A DNA stretch of 64,000 nucleotides from DATAOG01 sp963753685 (GTDB lineage Bacteria; Pseudomonadota; Alphaproteobacteria; Geminicoccales; Geminicoccaceae). Positions 54,985 through 63,241 of the stretch are shown here, one piece after another; position 1 is the first letter of the stretch; each line of letters opens with the position of its first letter. A program made the position numbers and the translations under genes. Below the pieces are notes generated by a model. The model did no database searches and had not been told where the DNA came from. It saw nothing but the letters and a program-made list of their open reading frames with translations. Location: NCBI GenBank assembly GCA_963753685.1, contig CAVWDE010000005.1, forward strand, positions 1 through 64,000, written 5' to 3'.

Positions 54985-56076
54985 CTAGTGCACGGGCGCA
55001 TTCAGAGGATTCAGCTTGGTGAGGATCTGGGCCGGGGTTTTCGTCCAGATGAAAGGCTTGGGGTCATCGTTGTGCTCGGCGATGTAGCGGTGGATCGCGG
55101 CCTGCAGGTCGACGATCGAATGGAAGCTGCCGCGCTTGAGCCGGCGCCGGGTCAGCGCCGAGAAGAAGGTCTCGACCGCGTTCAGCCACGAACCCGAGGT
55201 CGGCGTGTAGTGGAAGACGAAGCGGGGGTGGCGGGCGAGCCAGCGCAGCACCTTAGGGTGCTTGTGGCTGCCGTAGTTGTCGAGGATGACGTGGATCACC
55301 TTGCCGGCCGACACCGCGGCCTCGATCGCGTTGAGGAAGCGCAGGAACTCCTGGTGCCGGTGGCGCTGCATGCAGCGGCCGAGCACCGTGCCTTCGAGCA
55401 CGTCGAGGGCGGCGAACAGCGTGGTGACGCCGTTGCGCAGATAGTCGTGGGTCATGGTCCCGGCCTTGCCCGGCTTGAGCGGCAGACCGGGCTGGGTGCG
55501 GTCGAGGGCCTGAATCTGGGACTTTTCGTCGACCGAGAGCACGACCGCATGCTTGGGCGGGTCGACGTAGAGGCCGACGATGTCCTCGAGTTTGGCCGCG
55601 AATTGGGGGTCGTTGGAGCGCTTGAAGGTGCGGATGCGGTGCGGCTGGAGGTCATGCGCCGCCCAGATCCGCTGCACCGACCGCAGGGAGACGCCCGTGT
55701 GTCGGGCCATCGCCCGGCCGGTCCACTGCGTCGCCTCGCCGGGCGGCTCGGCGCAGGTCAGGGTCACCACCTGGCGGACCACCGCCTCGCCCAAGGGCGC
55801 CTTGCCGGGCTTGCGGGTGGCATCGCGCAGCAATCCGTCGACCCCGGCTTCGGCAAAGCGCCGTTGCCAGCGCCAGACTGCCGGCCGGCCGATGCCGGCA
55901 CGCCGGGCGACCTCGGCGACGTTCAGGCGATCGGCCGAGCCGAGGATGATCCGAGCGCGCGCCACATGCTTCTGGGCGCGATTGCGATCGGCCACGATCG
56001 CCTCGAGATGAGCACGATCCGCACCCGAAACCAACGGACACACGATCTGAGCCATGGGCCCAGTATCGCACATCAT
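54985..56076 (-). CDS. IS630-family transposase
   Basis: 363 residues, the same subtype as 36824-37912 (about 90% alike by eye). DDE motifs VVLSVDEKSQIQALDRTQPG, VIHVILDNYGSHKHPKVLRW and GSWLNAVETFFSALTRRRLK. It ends NAPVH; the TAG stop again uses the duplicated target TA plus the next base. Intact. Confidence 0.92.
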   Translation of the reverse strand: MMCDTGPMAQIVCPLVSGADRAHLEAIVADRNRAQKHVARARIILGSADRLNVAEVARRAGIGRPAVWRWQRRFAEAGVDGLLRDATRKPGKAPLGEAVVRQVVTLTCAEPPGEATQWTGRAMARHTGVSLRSVQRIWAAHDLQPHRIRTFKRSNDPQFAAKLEDIVGLYVDPPKHAVVLSVDEKSQIQALDRTQPGLPLKPGKAGTMTHDYLRNGVTTLFAALDVLEGTVLGRCMQRHRHQEFLRFLNAIEAAVSAGKVIHVILDNYGSHKHPKVLRWLARHPRFVFHYTPTSGSWLNAVETFFSALTRRRLKRGSFHSIVDLQAAIHRYIAEHNDDPKPFIWTKTPAQILTKLNPLNAPVH

Positions 56077-56112
56077 TCAGCTTTTATGAATCCTATGTTT
56101 GCATCATTGCAC
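54988..56112 (-). mobile_element. IS630-family element, copy 3
   Basis: 1125 bp between TA duplications (54986-54987, 56113-56114) in a CTAG target. The ends GTGCACGGGCGCATTCAGAG and GTGCAATGATGCAAACATAG are imperfect repeats. It sits in the terminal repeat of an IS1595 element. Confidence 0.9.
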
Positions 56113-57070
56113 TAGCTCTCCACGACCGTCAGGAGACGGCAGCAGCGACGATGGCGTGGTAGGTGACAGGACGGGTGCGGACCGCTCGCTGGATGGGTGG
56201 CTGAGGTTCTTGGCGGTGCGGCGGTTGAAGCGGAAGACGAACTCGTCGAGATAGGCCGGCAGATGCTTCTTCGAGACGGCGCCGTGGTGGGTGCCGAGCA
56301 GCCAGCGCTTGGTCAGGCCGAACACCAGATGGATCGCCGGCAGGCGCAACGCCGCATCGCCCCAGCTGGCGGCAGGTTGAGCGGCTCGTGGGCGGAGCCC
56401 TGGGCCTCGAGCCCGCCATAGCCCGACCAGCCGTCGGTCGCGATCATCGCCGGTTTGGCGACCGCGGCGGCCAGGAAGCCCTCGAGCCTGCGCGCCGAGA
56501 CATCCGGCACCACGGCCAGCCGGAGCCGCCCCAGCCGGCGGCCTCGGGCCTCCCCGCGGCCGCTCTCGACCGCGCCGGCGACCTTGCTCTTGCCCCCGGC
56601 GCCGCGCCCCGGTTTGCCTGGCCGCGGCCCGCCGACATAGGTCTCGTCGGCCTCGACCCCCGCGCTCAGCGGCGCCCGCTCCGGCCGCACCATCGCCTTC
56701 CTGATCTTGTGCAGCCTGTCCAGGCGGTCTGGTAGCTGCCAAAGCCCATCTGCCGCTTGAGCTCCATCGCCGAGATCCCGCCCTTGCTCGAGGTCACCAG
56801 GTAGATTGCGAGAAACCACTTGGCCAAGCCGCTCTTGGTCTGCTCGAAGATGGTGCCGGCCAGCAACGAATGCTGCTTGCCGCAGGCGGCACATTCCTCG
56901 ATCAACCGCAGCTTGTGGCGGTACGCGCGCTCGTGGCCACAGCCGGCGCAGCGGAAGCCTTCCGGCCAGCGCGCCTGGAACAGATAGTCCCGACACTGCG
57001 CGTCGCTGCCGAAGCGGGCCAGAAAACCAGGCAGGTCGTTCGGCAGCCCCGCCAGCAGATCGTCGCCCAT
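56104..57070 (-). pseudogene. IS1595-family transposase, two frameshifts
   Basis: N-terminal zinc-ribbon part intact (RWPEGFRCAGCGHERAYRHK, LIEECAACGKQHSLLAGTIF) and KWFLAIYLVTSSKGGISAME, then a frameshift near 56720 into GVEADETYVGGPRPGKPGRG (catalytic Asp) and PAMIATDGWSGYGGLEAQGS, and another near 56370 into TKRWLLGTHHGAVSKKHLPA and YLDEFVFRFNRRTAKNLSH. The element is bounded by related ends ACTAGCTCTCC (56111) and GGAGAGCTAGT (57083), the left one disrupted by IS630 copy 3. Confidence 0.75.
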
Positions 57071-57119
57071 TCCAGCCTCCGCGCTGGAGAGCTAGTTCTG
57101 AGAATATGAGCGTTCACAA

Positions 57120-57474
57120 CCGCGTACCGAGTACGGCGATCTCGACGGCGCGATGCCGACGATCCGCTGCATCACCATCGCTTCGATGCTGTGCTCGACC
57201 TGGCCCTGGCCCCGAAGCGGGCGACAAACCGCTCGACCAACCCGATGGCCCGATCGCTCGCCCCGAGCAACGGTGCGCCGGCGTCCGAGGTGACCACGCC
57301 GCCGTCGAACCCGGCTGCCACCTGGCGGCCCTCGACGGCTTCATGTCCGAACAGGCCTCGGTTACACTCTGTCGGCATCGGGATCTCCTTTGCGTCGCGA
57401 TAACTCTTTGTCGCAGAAGAACTATCGTCGAATTCAGGGCCCCGATGCACCGACTTCCTTGAGAAATCCGGGCT
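57120..57474 (-). pseudogene. IS1380-family 5' fragment
   Basis: Contains the terminal repeat GAGAAATCCGGGCT (57461-57474) and the transposase start MPTECNRGLFGHEAVEGRQV, DAGAPLLGASDRAIGLVERF, then a frameshift and VEHSIEAMVMQRIVGIAP. It is cut at ~57120 by the junction with IS1595 DNA. The intact relative is at 61377. Confidence 0.7.
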
Positions 57475-57591
57475 CGGTTGGACCCGCTTCGACTACTATC
57501 GGATTGCGACACGGTGGCTGAGATAGTATGATTTTTTCGATAAAGTGGTTCATGAGGAACTCTCAACCTCAACGCTGCGGGAAGCGCCGGA

Positions 57592-58566
57592 ATGCGAACA
57601 ATTCTTGTCACGGGCTCCGAGGGATTGATCGGCACGTCTCTCTCCGCCGAGCTTCGAGCGTGCGGCTTTCGGGTCGAAGGTCTGGATCTGAGATTGCCGG
57701 AAGGTCAGCCCGGGAAGTGCGACATTGCCGATGGGGGGCGCGTCGAGCACCTGGTGGATGGATGTTGCGGCATCGTTCACCTTGCCGCGGTCTCTCGCGT
57801 CGTCTGGGCAGAACGAGACCCGGCGCGCTGTTGGCAGACCAATGTCGACGGCACCCGCAACGTCCTGCGCTTTGCGCATAAGTCGCAGGCGAAGCCCTGG
57901 GTGCTGTCTGCCAGCAGTCGCGAGGTCTACGGCGAGCCGAGCCGTCTTCCGGCCAGCGAGGACACGCCGCTGCGGCCGTTGAACGTCTACGGCCGCTCCA
58001 AGGCCGAAGGCGAGAGGCTGGTCCTCGAAGCCAGGAAGCATGGCTTGAACACAGCCATCGTACGTTTTTCCAACGTCTACGGTCGGACCGATGACCATCC
58101 CGACCGGGTAGTTCCCGCGTTCGCGCGCGCTGTGGTCGAGGGGGCGGATCTGCGGGTCGATGGCAGCGGCTCCACGTTCGATTTTACCCACCTGGACGAT
58201 ACCGTGGCCGGCGTTCTGCTGCTGATCGATGCCATGCAGAATGGCGCGGCCACGCTTCCCACGGTGCACTTTTGCACCGGACGGGCCACGACGCTCGGCG
58301 AGCTGGCGCGGACTACCAATCGTGCCGGCGGCGAGCGCTCGAGGATCGTCGAAATGCCGCATCGCTCCTACGACGTAACGCGGTTCGTTGGGGACACACG
58401 CCGGGCTCGGGAACTCCTGGGCTGGCAAGCCAAAGTCGACATCGTCGATGGCGCTCAACGACTTGTGGGCGACTTCAGCCGTGACCGTTTGCTCTGGCCC
58501 ACCTCGACCGCGGCGACGGGGCCGGCGAGGGCGGGCCCGTCCGCAGCAATCGTGTCTCCTCCTTGA
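57592..58566 (+). CDS. NAD-dependent epimerase/dehydratase (extended SDR)
   Basis: 324 residues. NAD-binding MRTILVTGSEGLIGTSLSAE, active-site ASSREVYGEPS and YGRSKAEGERLVLEARK (Tyr-x3-Lys), plus RFSNVYGRTDDHPDRVVPAF and substrate motif RVDGSGSTFDFTHLDDTVAG. Similar to UDP-glucose 4-epimerases and related nucleotide-sugar enzymes. Would supply a sugar for the polysaccharide genes to the left. Intact; the last ~25 residues (TAATGPARAGPSAAIVSPP) may be readthrough. Confidence 0.85.
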   Translation: MRTILVTGSEGLIGTSLSAELRACGFRVEGLDLRLPEGQPGKCDIADGGRVEHLVDGCCGIVHLAAVSRVVWAERDPARCWQTNVDGTRNVLRFAHKSQAKPWVLSASSREVYGEPSRLPASEDTPLRPLNVYGRSKAEGERLVLEARKHGLNTAIVRFSNVYGRTDDHPDRVVPAFARAVVEGADLRVDGSGSTFDFTHLDDTVAGVLLLIDAMQNGAATLPTVHFCTGRATTLGELARTTNRAGGERSRIVEMPHRSYDVTRFVGDTRRARELLGWQAKVDIVDGAQRLVGDFSRDRLLWPTSTAATGPARAGPSAAIVSPP

Positions 58567-58679
58567 GACGGCGCAAGGATCCTGGGGCACGTAGGTGACG
58601 ACGTAGCACATATCGTACTGCACCGACGCAATCGTAAGAGTCCCCTCTGAGCATTTGGGTATGCTAACGTTTCTGGTCA

Positions 58680-59047
58680 CAGTTGCGATCCGCCATGATC
58701 GCCTCGAGCCGAGCACGATCATCGGCGCCAACCTCGACCTCGATCCCCTTGCGCATGTCGACCGGGGGCGGATCGTGCTGCTGACCGGCGACGCGGTGGG
58801 CACGAGGGCGTTCCTGCGCGAGGTCGGCTGCGCCAAGGCGACGGTCTGGCGCTGGCAAGAACGGTTCGTGGAAGCCGGCGTCGACAGGCTGCTCCGGGAC
58901 AAGAGCCGTCCACGAGGCAAGACGCCGCTGCCGAGAACGGTGGTCGAGCGGGTGGTCGAGCTGACCCTTGGCGAGCCGCCCGGCGAGGCGACCCACTGGA
59001 CCGGCCGGGCGATGGCCGCGGCGGCTGGTCGCTGCGCTCGTGCATAG
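58680..59047. pseudogene. IS630-family 5' fragment with an internal inversion
   Basis: 58680-58765 encodes the transposase start on the minus strand (MRKGIEVEVGADDRARLEAI), while 58766-59043 encodes the following part on the plus strand (RGRIVLLTGDAVGTRAFLRE, RWQERFVEAGVDRLLRDKSR). It is the same subtype as copy 2. The first ~85 bases are inverted relative to the rest. Confidence 0.6.
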
Positions 59048-59289
59048 TTGTCGAGGATCACGTGGATCACCTTGCCGGCCGGCATGGCGGCCTCGATGGT
59101 GTTGAGGAAGCGCAGGAACTCCTGGTGCCGGTGGCGCTGCATGCAGCGGCCGAGCACGGTGCCTTCAAGCACGTTGTAGGCGGCGAACAACGTGGTGACG
59201 CCGTTGCGCAGATCGTCGTGGGTCAGGGTCCCGGTCTTGCCGGGCTTGAGCGGCAGCCCCGGCTGGGTGCGGTCCAGCGCCTGGATCTG

Positions 59290-60635
59290 ATGGGGTGGAT
59301 GGCCCCCTCACGGCATCGTCGTGCCAAGGTGGTGGCTGTCGAACAGCACCAAGGGGAGCCATCCAGATGGAGACTACAACGATCGGCCTCGACCTTGCCA
59401 AGCAGGTCTTCCAGATCCATGGCGTGAACGAGGCGGGCGACGTCGTCGTGAAGCGGCGCCTCCGGCGCGCTCAGGTCATCAGCTACTTCGCCTCGCTGCC
59501 GTCCTGTCTGATCGGCATGGAAGCCTGCGCCACCGCGCACTTCTGGGCGCGCGAGCTGCGCTCGCTGGGACACGAGGCGCGCCTGATACCGCCGCAGTAC
59601 GTCAAGGCCTACGTGAAGCGTGGCAAGAACGATGCCGCCGATGCCGCCGCGATCTGCGAGGCGGTGACGCGGCCGTCCATGCGCTTCGTGCCCGTCAAGA
59701 CCGAAGAGCAACAGTCTGCATTGACCATGCACCGGGTGCGCGAGCTGCTGGTCCGGCAGCGAACCCAGCTGATCAACGCGGTACGCGGGCACCTGGCCGA
59801 GTTCGGTCTCGTCGTGGCACAGGGGCCCTGGAACGTGCCACGGCTTTTGGCGAGCATGCAGGAGGATCGGCGCGTGCCCGAGCTGGCGCGTCAAGTCCTC
59901 GAGCTTCTCGCGGCTCAGCTCGACGAGGTCGGCCAACGGATCGCCGAGGTCGACGCCCGGATCATGGCTTGGCACAAGACGAACCCCGTGAGCCGGCGGC
60001 TCGTCACGATCCCGGGCATCGGGCCGCTGATCGCCACCGGCATCGCCGCCACGGTGCCTGACCGCGCCGCCTTCCGTGGCGGGCGGGAGTTCGCGGCCTG
60101 GCTCGGCCTCGTGCCGCGGCAGAGATCCACCGGCGGCAAGCAGAGGCTGGGCCGGATCAGCCGGCTCGGCGACCGGTACATTCGGCAGCTGCTGATCGTC
60201 GGCGCCCAAACCGTCCTGCTGCGCTCGAAGGCAGCCGGTCCAATGCGCGGATCCAGGGCCTGCTGGCGAGACGACCGCGCCTCGTAGTCGCCGTGGCTCT
60301 GGCCAACAAGATGGCGCGCATCGTCTGGGCCGTGATGGCGCAGGAGCAGACTTATCGGCAGGCGGTCCCGGCATAGGCGCCGAGCTCGCCTGCCCTGTGA
60401 CGCTTGCGAGGGAAGGAACGTGATGGGGTGATCGGTTGTCGCCGACGGACCGGGAGCAGCCTGGAGAAGTGGAGGGACGAAAATCCCGCGGATCTGATGA
60501 GGCCCTGGTCCGCGCAACCCATCGGGGCCAGCGGTCATGCGACGACCGCGTCAACAGGTCGGCCACATGACCGCAAGGCAACCGCATTATGCCACACGCT
60601 AATTTTCCTCTTGCAAGCCGGGGGCCATCCACACA
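59290..60635 (+). mobile_element. IS110-family element inside IS630
   Basis: About 1.35 kb with short related ends (GTGGATGGCCCCC near 59297; GGGGGCCATCCAC near 60621). The target is the IS630 transposase codons DEKSQIQ. Boundaries are set from the IS630 sequence on both sides and may be off by a few bases. Confidence 0.75.
59367..60376 (+). pseudogene. IS110-family transposase, frameshifted near the end
   Basis: N-terminal DEDD domain METTTIGLDLAKQVFQIHGV, KRGKNDAADAAAICEAV and C-terminal transposase_20 region (VSRRLVTIPGIGPLIATGIA, FAAWLGLVPRQRSTGGKQRL). After LLIVGAQTVLLRSKAAG (60230) an indel leads to an early stop at 60287; the original end (LLARRPRLVVAVALANKMAR, QAVPA) follows in another frame to 60376. 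The early-stop product (307 residues) lacks only the last ~30. Confidence 0.8.
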
Positions 60636-60781
60636 TGGGACTTCTCGTCGACCGACAGGACCACGGCATGCTTGGGCGGGTCGATGTACAAGCCGACGAT
60701 GTCGGCAAGCTTGGCGGTCAACTGTGGATCGGTCGAGTGCTTGAAGGTCCGGATGCGGTGCGGCTGGAGGTCGTGCGCCGC

Positions 60782-60833
60782 CCCGCGGCTGGCTCCCAGG
60801 GGCGACCACCGAGGTCGCCCCGGAGCGCCGCGC
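60782..60833 (-). repeat. 52-bp palindromic insert, copy in IS630
   Basis: Contains the hairpin GGGGCGACC-5-GGTCGCCCC (60799-60821). Intact IS630 copies have seven bases (GATCTGG) here instead. It matches 61904-61956 except for one missing base in the loop, which makes the insertion out of frame. Confidence 0.8.
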
Positions 60834-61376
60834 GCTGGACCGAGCGCAAGGAGACGCCCGTGTGCCGGGCCATCGCCCGACCGGTCCAGTGGGTCGCTTC
60901 GCCCGGCGGCTCTGCACAGATGAGGGTCACGACCCGCCGCACGGTCTGATCGCCCAAGGGCGGTTTGCCGGGCTTGCGGGTGGCATCGCACAGCGGGCCC
61001 TCAACCCCGGCCTCGGCGAAGCGCCGCTGCCAGCGCCAGACTGCCGGCCGGCCGACCCCGGCGCGCCTGGCGACCGTCGCGACGTTCAGCCGATCGGCTG
61101 AGCCGAGAATGATCCGAGCCCGCGCCACGTGCTTCTGGGCGCGATTGCGATCGGCGACGATCGCCTCCAAACGAGCACGATCCTCAGCCGAGACCACCGG
61201 ACACACGACCTGAGCCATGGCCCCCCAGCATCGCACATCCGTCGAACTCTTGTGAATCCTTTGAATGCGCCTGTGCCTAGCCCGGATTTCTCACAGGGAA
61301 TAGGTGCATCGGGGCCTCGAATCGGCGAAAGTCGTTCTGCCGGAATGACTTGAAGCCGATCAGAGGAGATCCCCCG

Positions 61377-62804
61377 ATGCCGACAGAGTGTAACCGCGAC
61401 CTGTTCGGTTATGAAGTGGTCGAAGGCCGCCAGGTGGTGGCTGCGTTCGATGGCGGCGAGGTCACCTCGGACGCCGGGGCGCTGCTGCTTGGGGCGACCG
61501 ATCGCGCGATCGGCTTGGTGGCGAGGTTCGCTTCCTCCTTTGATGACGGTCGGGTCCAGTCGCAGGTCGAGCACTCGGTCGCGGCGATGGTGGCGCAGCG
61601 GGTGTTCGGCATCGCGCTCGGCTATGAGGACCTGGTCGATCACGACCAATTGCGCCACGACCCGGTGCTGGCGACGCTGGCCGGCAAGCTCACGGCGCGG
61701 CGCCAGGATTGTGCGCCGCTCGCCGGCAAGAGCACGCTCAACCGGCTCGAGCACGCCCCTTCGACGCCTTGCCGCTACCACAAGATCGGTCACGACGCGG
61801 TGGCGATCGAGGGCTTGTTCGTCACCCTCTTTCTCGAAGCGCACAGGACCCCGCCCGAGAGGATCGTTCTCGATCTCGATGCCACCGACGACCCGCTGCA
61901 CGGGCGCGGCGCTCCGGGGCGACCTCCGGTGGTCGCCCCTGGGAGCCAGCCGCGGGAGGGCCGGTTCTTCCACGGCTACTACGACTGCTATTGCTACCTG
62001 CCGTTGTACATCTTCTGCGGCCGGCATCTGCTGGCGGCCAAGCTCCGGCGCTCGAACATCGCTGCGTCAGCGGGTGCTGTCGACGAGGTCGAGCGCCTCG
62101 TCGGCCAGATCCGCGAGAGCTGGCCGCGGGTGAAGATCGTGCTGCGGGCCGATTCGGGCTTTGCCCGGGACGAGTTGATGACCTGGTGTGAAGCGCACGG
62201 CGTCGATTACCTCTTCGGCCTCGCCCGCAACGACCGTCTGGTCGGCGCGCTTACCGAAGATCTTGCCGCGGCGGCGGCCGAGAGTCTGGCCCGAGGTGGC
62301 CCCGCGCGGCGCTTCGCCGATTTCGCCTGGCGCACGCTCGACAGCTGGAGCCGCGCGCGGCGCGTGGTCGCCAAGGCCGAGCACCTGCCCAAGGGCTCGA
62401 ACCCGCGCTTCGTCGTGACCTCGCTGCCGGCAGGCGAGAGCCTCGCCCGCACCCTCTACGAGGACGTCTACTGCGCCCGCGGCGAGGTCGAGAACCGCAT
62501 CAAAGAGCAGCAGCTCGACCTGTTCGCCGGTCGCACCTCAGCGGCGACCATGCGTGCCAACCAGCTCCGGCTCTGGTTCGCGTCCTTCGCCTACGTCCTG
62601 ATCGAGGCGCTCAGGCGGATCGGGCTCCGGTTCACCCAGTTCGCCACCGCCACCTGCGGCACCATCCGCCTCAAGCTCTTGAAGATCGGTGCCCAGGTCC
62701 GCCGCAGCGTGCGCCGGATCAAGGTCGCGATGGCCTCGGCCTGCCCGTTCCAGACCGAGTCCCACCTCGCCTACCTCTACCTGAAGCGCGCCGCCGCCTT
62801 CTGA
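61377..62804 (+). CDS. IS1380-family transposase with a palindromic in-frame insert
   Basis: 475 residues from ATG 61377, AGAGGAGA upstream. DDE motifs: VLDLDATDDPLHG near residue 165, VLRADSGFARDELMTW near 255, and EDVYCARGEVENRIKEQQLD. Between PLHG and EGRFFHGYYDCYCYLPLY there are ~17 residues (RGAPGRPPVVAPGSQPR) encoded by the 53-bp palindromic repeat; from memory of the family only two residues stand here. The frame is kept, so the enzyme may still work. Confidence 0.88.
   Translation: MPTECNRDLFGYEVVEGRQVVAAFDGGEVTSDAGALLLGATDRAIGLVARFASSFDDGRVQSQVEHSVAAMVAQRVFGIALGYEDLVDHDQLRHDPVLATLAGKLTARRQDCAPLAGKSTLNRLEHAPSTPCRYHKIGHDAVAIEGLFVTLFLEAHRTPPERIVLDLDATDDPLHGRGAPGRPPVVAPGSQPREGRFFHGYYDCYCYLPLYIFCGRHLLAAKLRRSNIAASAGAVDEVERLVGQIRESWPRVKIVLRADSGFARDELMTWCEAHGVDYLFGLARNDRLVGALTEDLAAAAAESLARGGPARRFADFAWRTLDSWSRARRVVAKAEHLPKGSNPRFVVTSLPAGESLARTLYEDVYCARGEVENRIKEQQLDLFAGRTSAATMRANQLRLWFASFAYVLIEALRRIGLRFTQFATATCGTIRLKLLKIGAQVRRSVRRIKVAMASACPFQTESHLAYLYLKRAAAF
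61904..61956 (+). repeat. 53-bp palindromic insert, copy in IS1380
   Basis: Same sequence as 60782-60833 in the opposite orientation, with one extra C. Hairpin GGGGCGACC-6-GGTCGCCCC. Replaces ~7 bases, so adds about 45-48 bases and keeps the transposase frame. Confidence 0.8.
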
Positions 62805-62964
62805 CCGCCCCTGCCAACCTTTCGCGCCCCGCTCGCGAGCCGCTGTGGCACGCCCAAAATTCGGCTCGGCCACCGATCTCGAGCCCCAACCGCCAACCGC
62901 GCGACGCTCCTCACTGCGACTTGCCCAACCGCCAGCCGCACCTATCCGCTGTGAGAAATCCGGG

Positions 62965-63241
62965 CTAGCTCCTCGCCAACCCCAGGTCTCGCCCGAAGCA
63001 CTCCCTCATACCGCCGAACGTATTCGGGGATCAGGGGCTCTCCCACCGACCTCGACCTCGCCGCCTGATCCATCCCACCACGTCCGCTCGGTGCCTGCGC
63101 CGCCCAATTTCAATCAACTCGCGACACAACTCATATCATGCTCTACTCTCGATGAGATCATCAGGATTGAGAATGGACCTCTGGCCCATCACGCTCTGGG
63201 CACCGCGTGTGCCGCCAAGGTCCTTCAGAGGGAGGGCAGGC
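62965..63241. other. Region between IS1380 and the flavoprotein gene
   Basis: About 275 bases, probably the promoter and leader of the flavoprotein gene. Lower GC around 63110-63180; no gene supported. Confidence 0.45.

Larger units (their letters stand above)
59048..61219 (-). pseudogene. IS630-family transposase split by IS110 and missing its C-terminus
   Basis: 5' part 61219-60636 (MAQVVCPVVSAEDRARLEAI to AVVLSVDEKS) and 3' part 59289-59048 (IQALDRTQPGLPLKPGKTGT to VIHVILDNYA), separated by the IS110 element between the codons of DEKSQIQ. The last ~90 residues are gone. A 52-bp palindromic sequence is inserted at 60782-60833 and shifts the frame after SVQR. Same subtype as copies 1 and 3. 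Confidence 0.75.
61281..62964 (+). mobile_element. IS1380-family element
   Basis: 1684 bp with perfect inverted ends CCCGGATTTCTCACAG (61281-61296) and complement (62949-62964), flanked by CTAG on both sides (61277-61280, 62965-62968), a 4-bp target duplication. It abuts the end of the broken IS630 copy. Confidence 0.88.
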
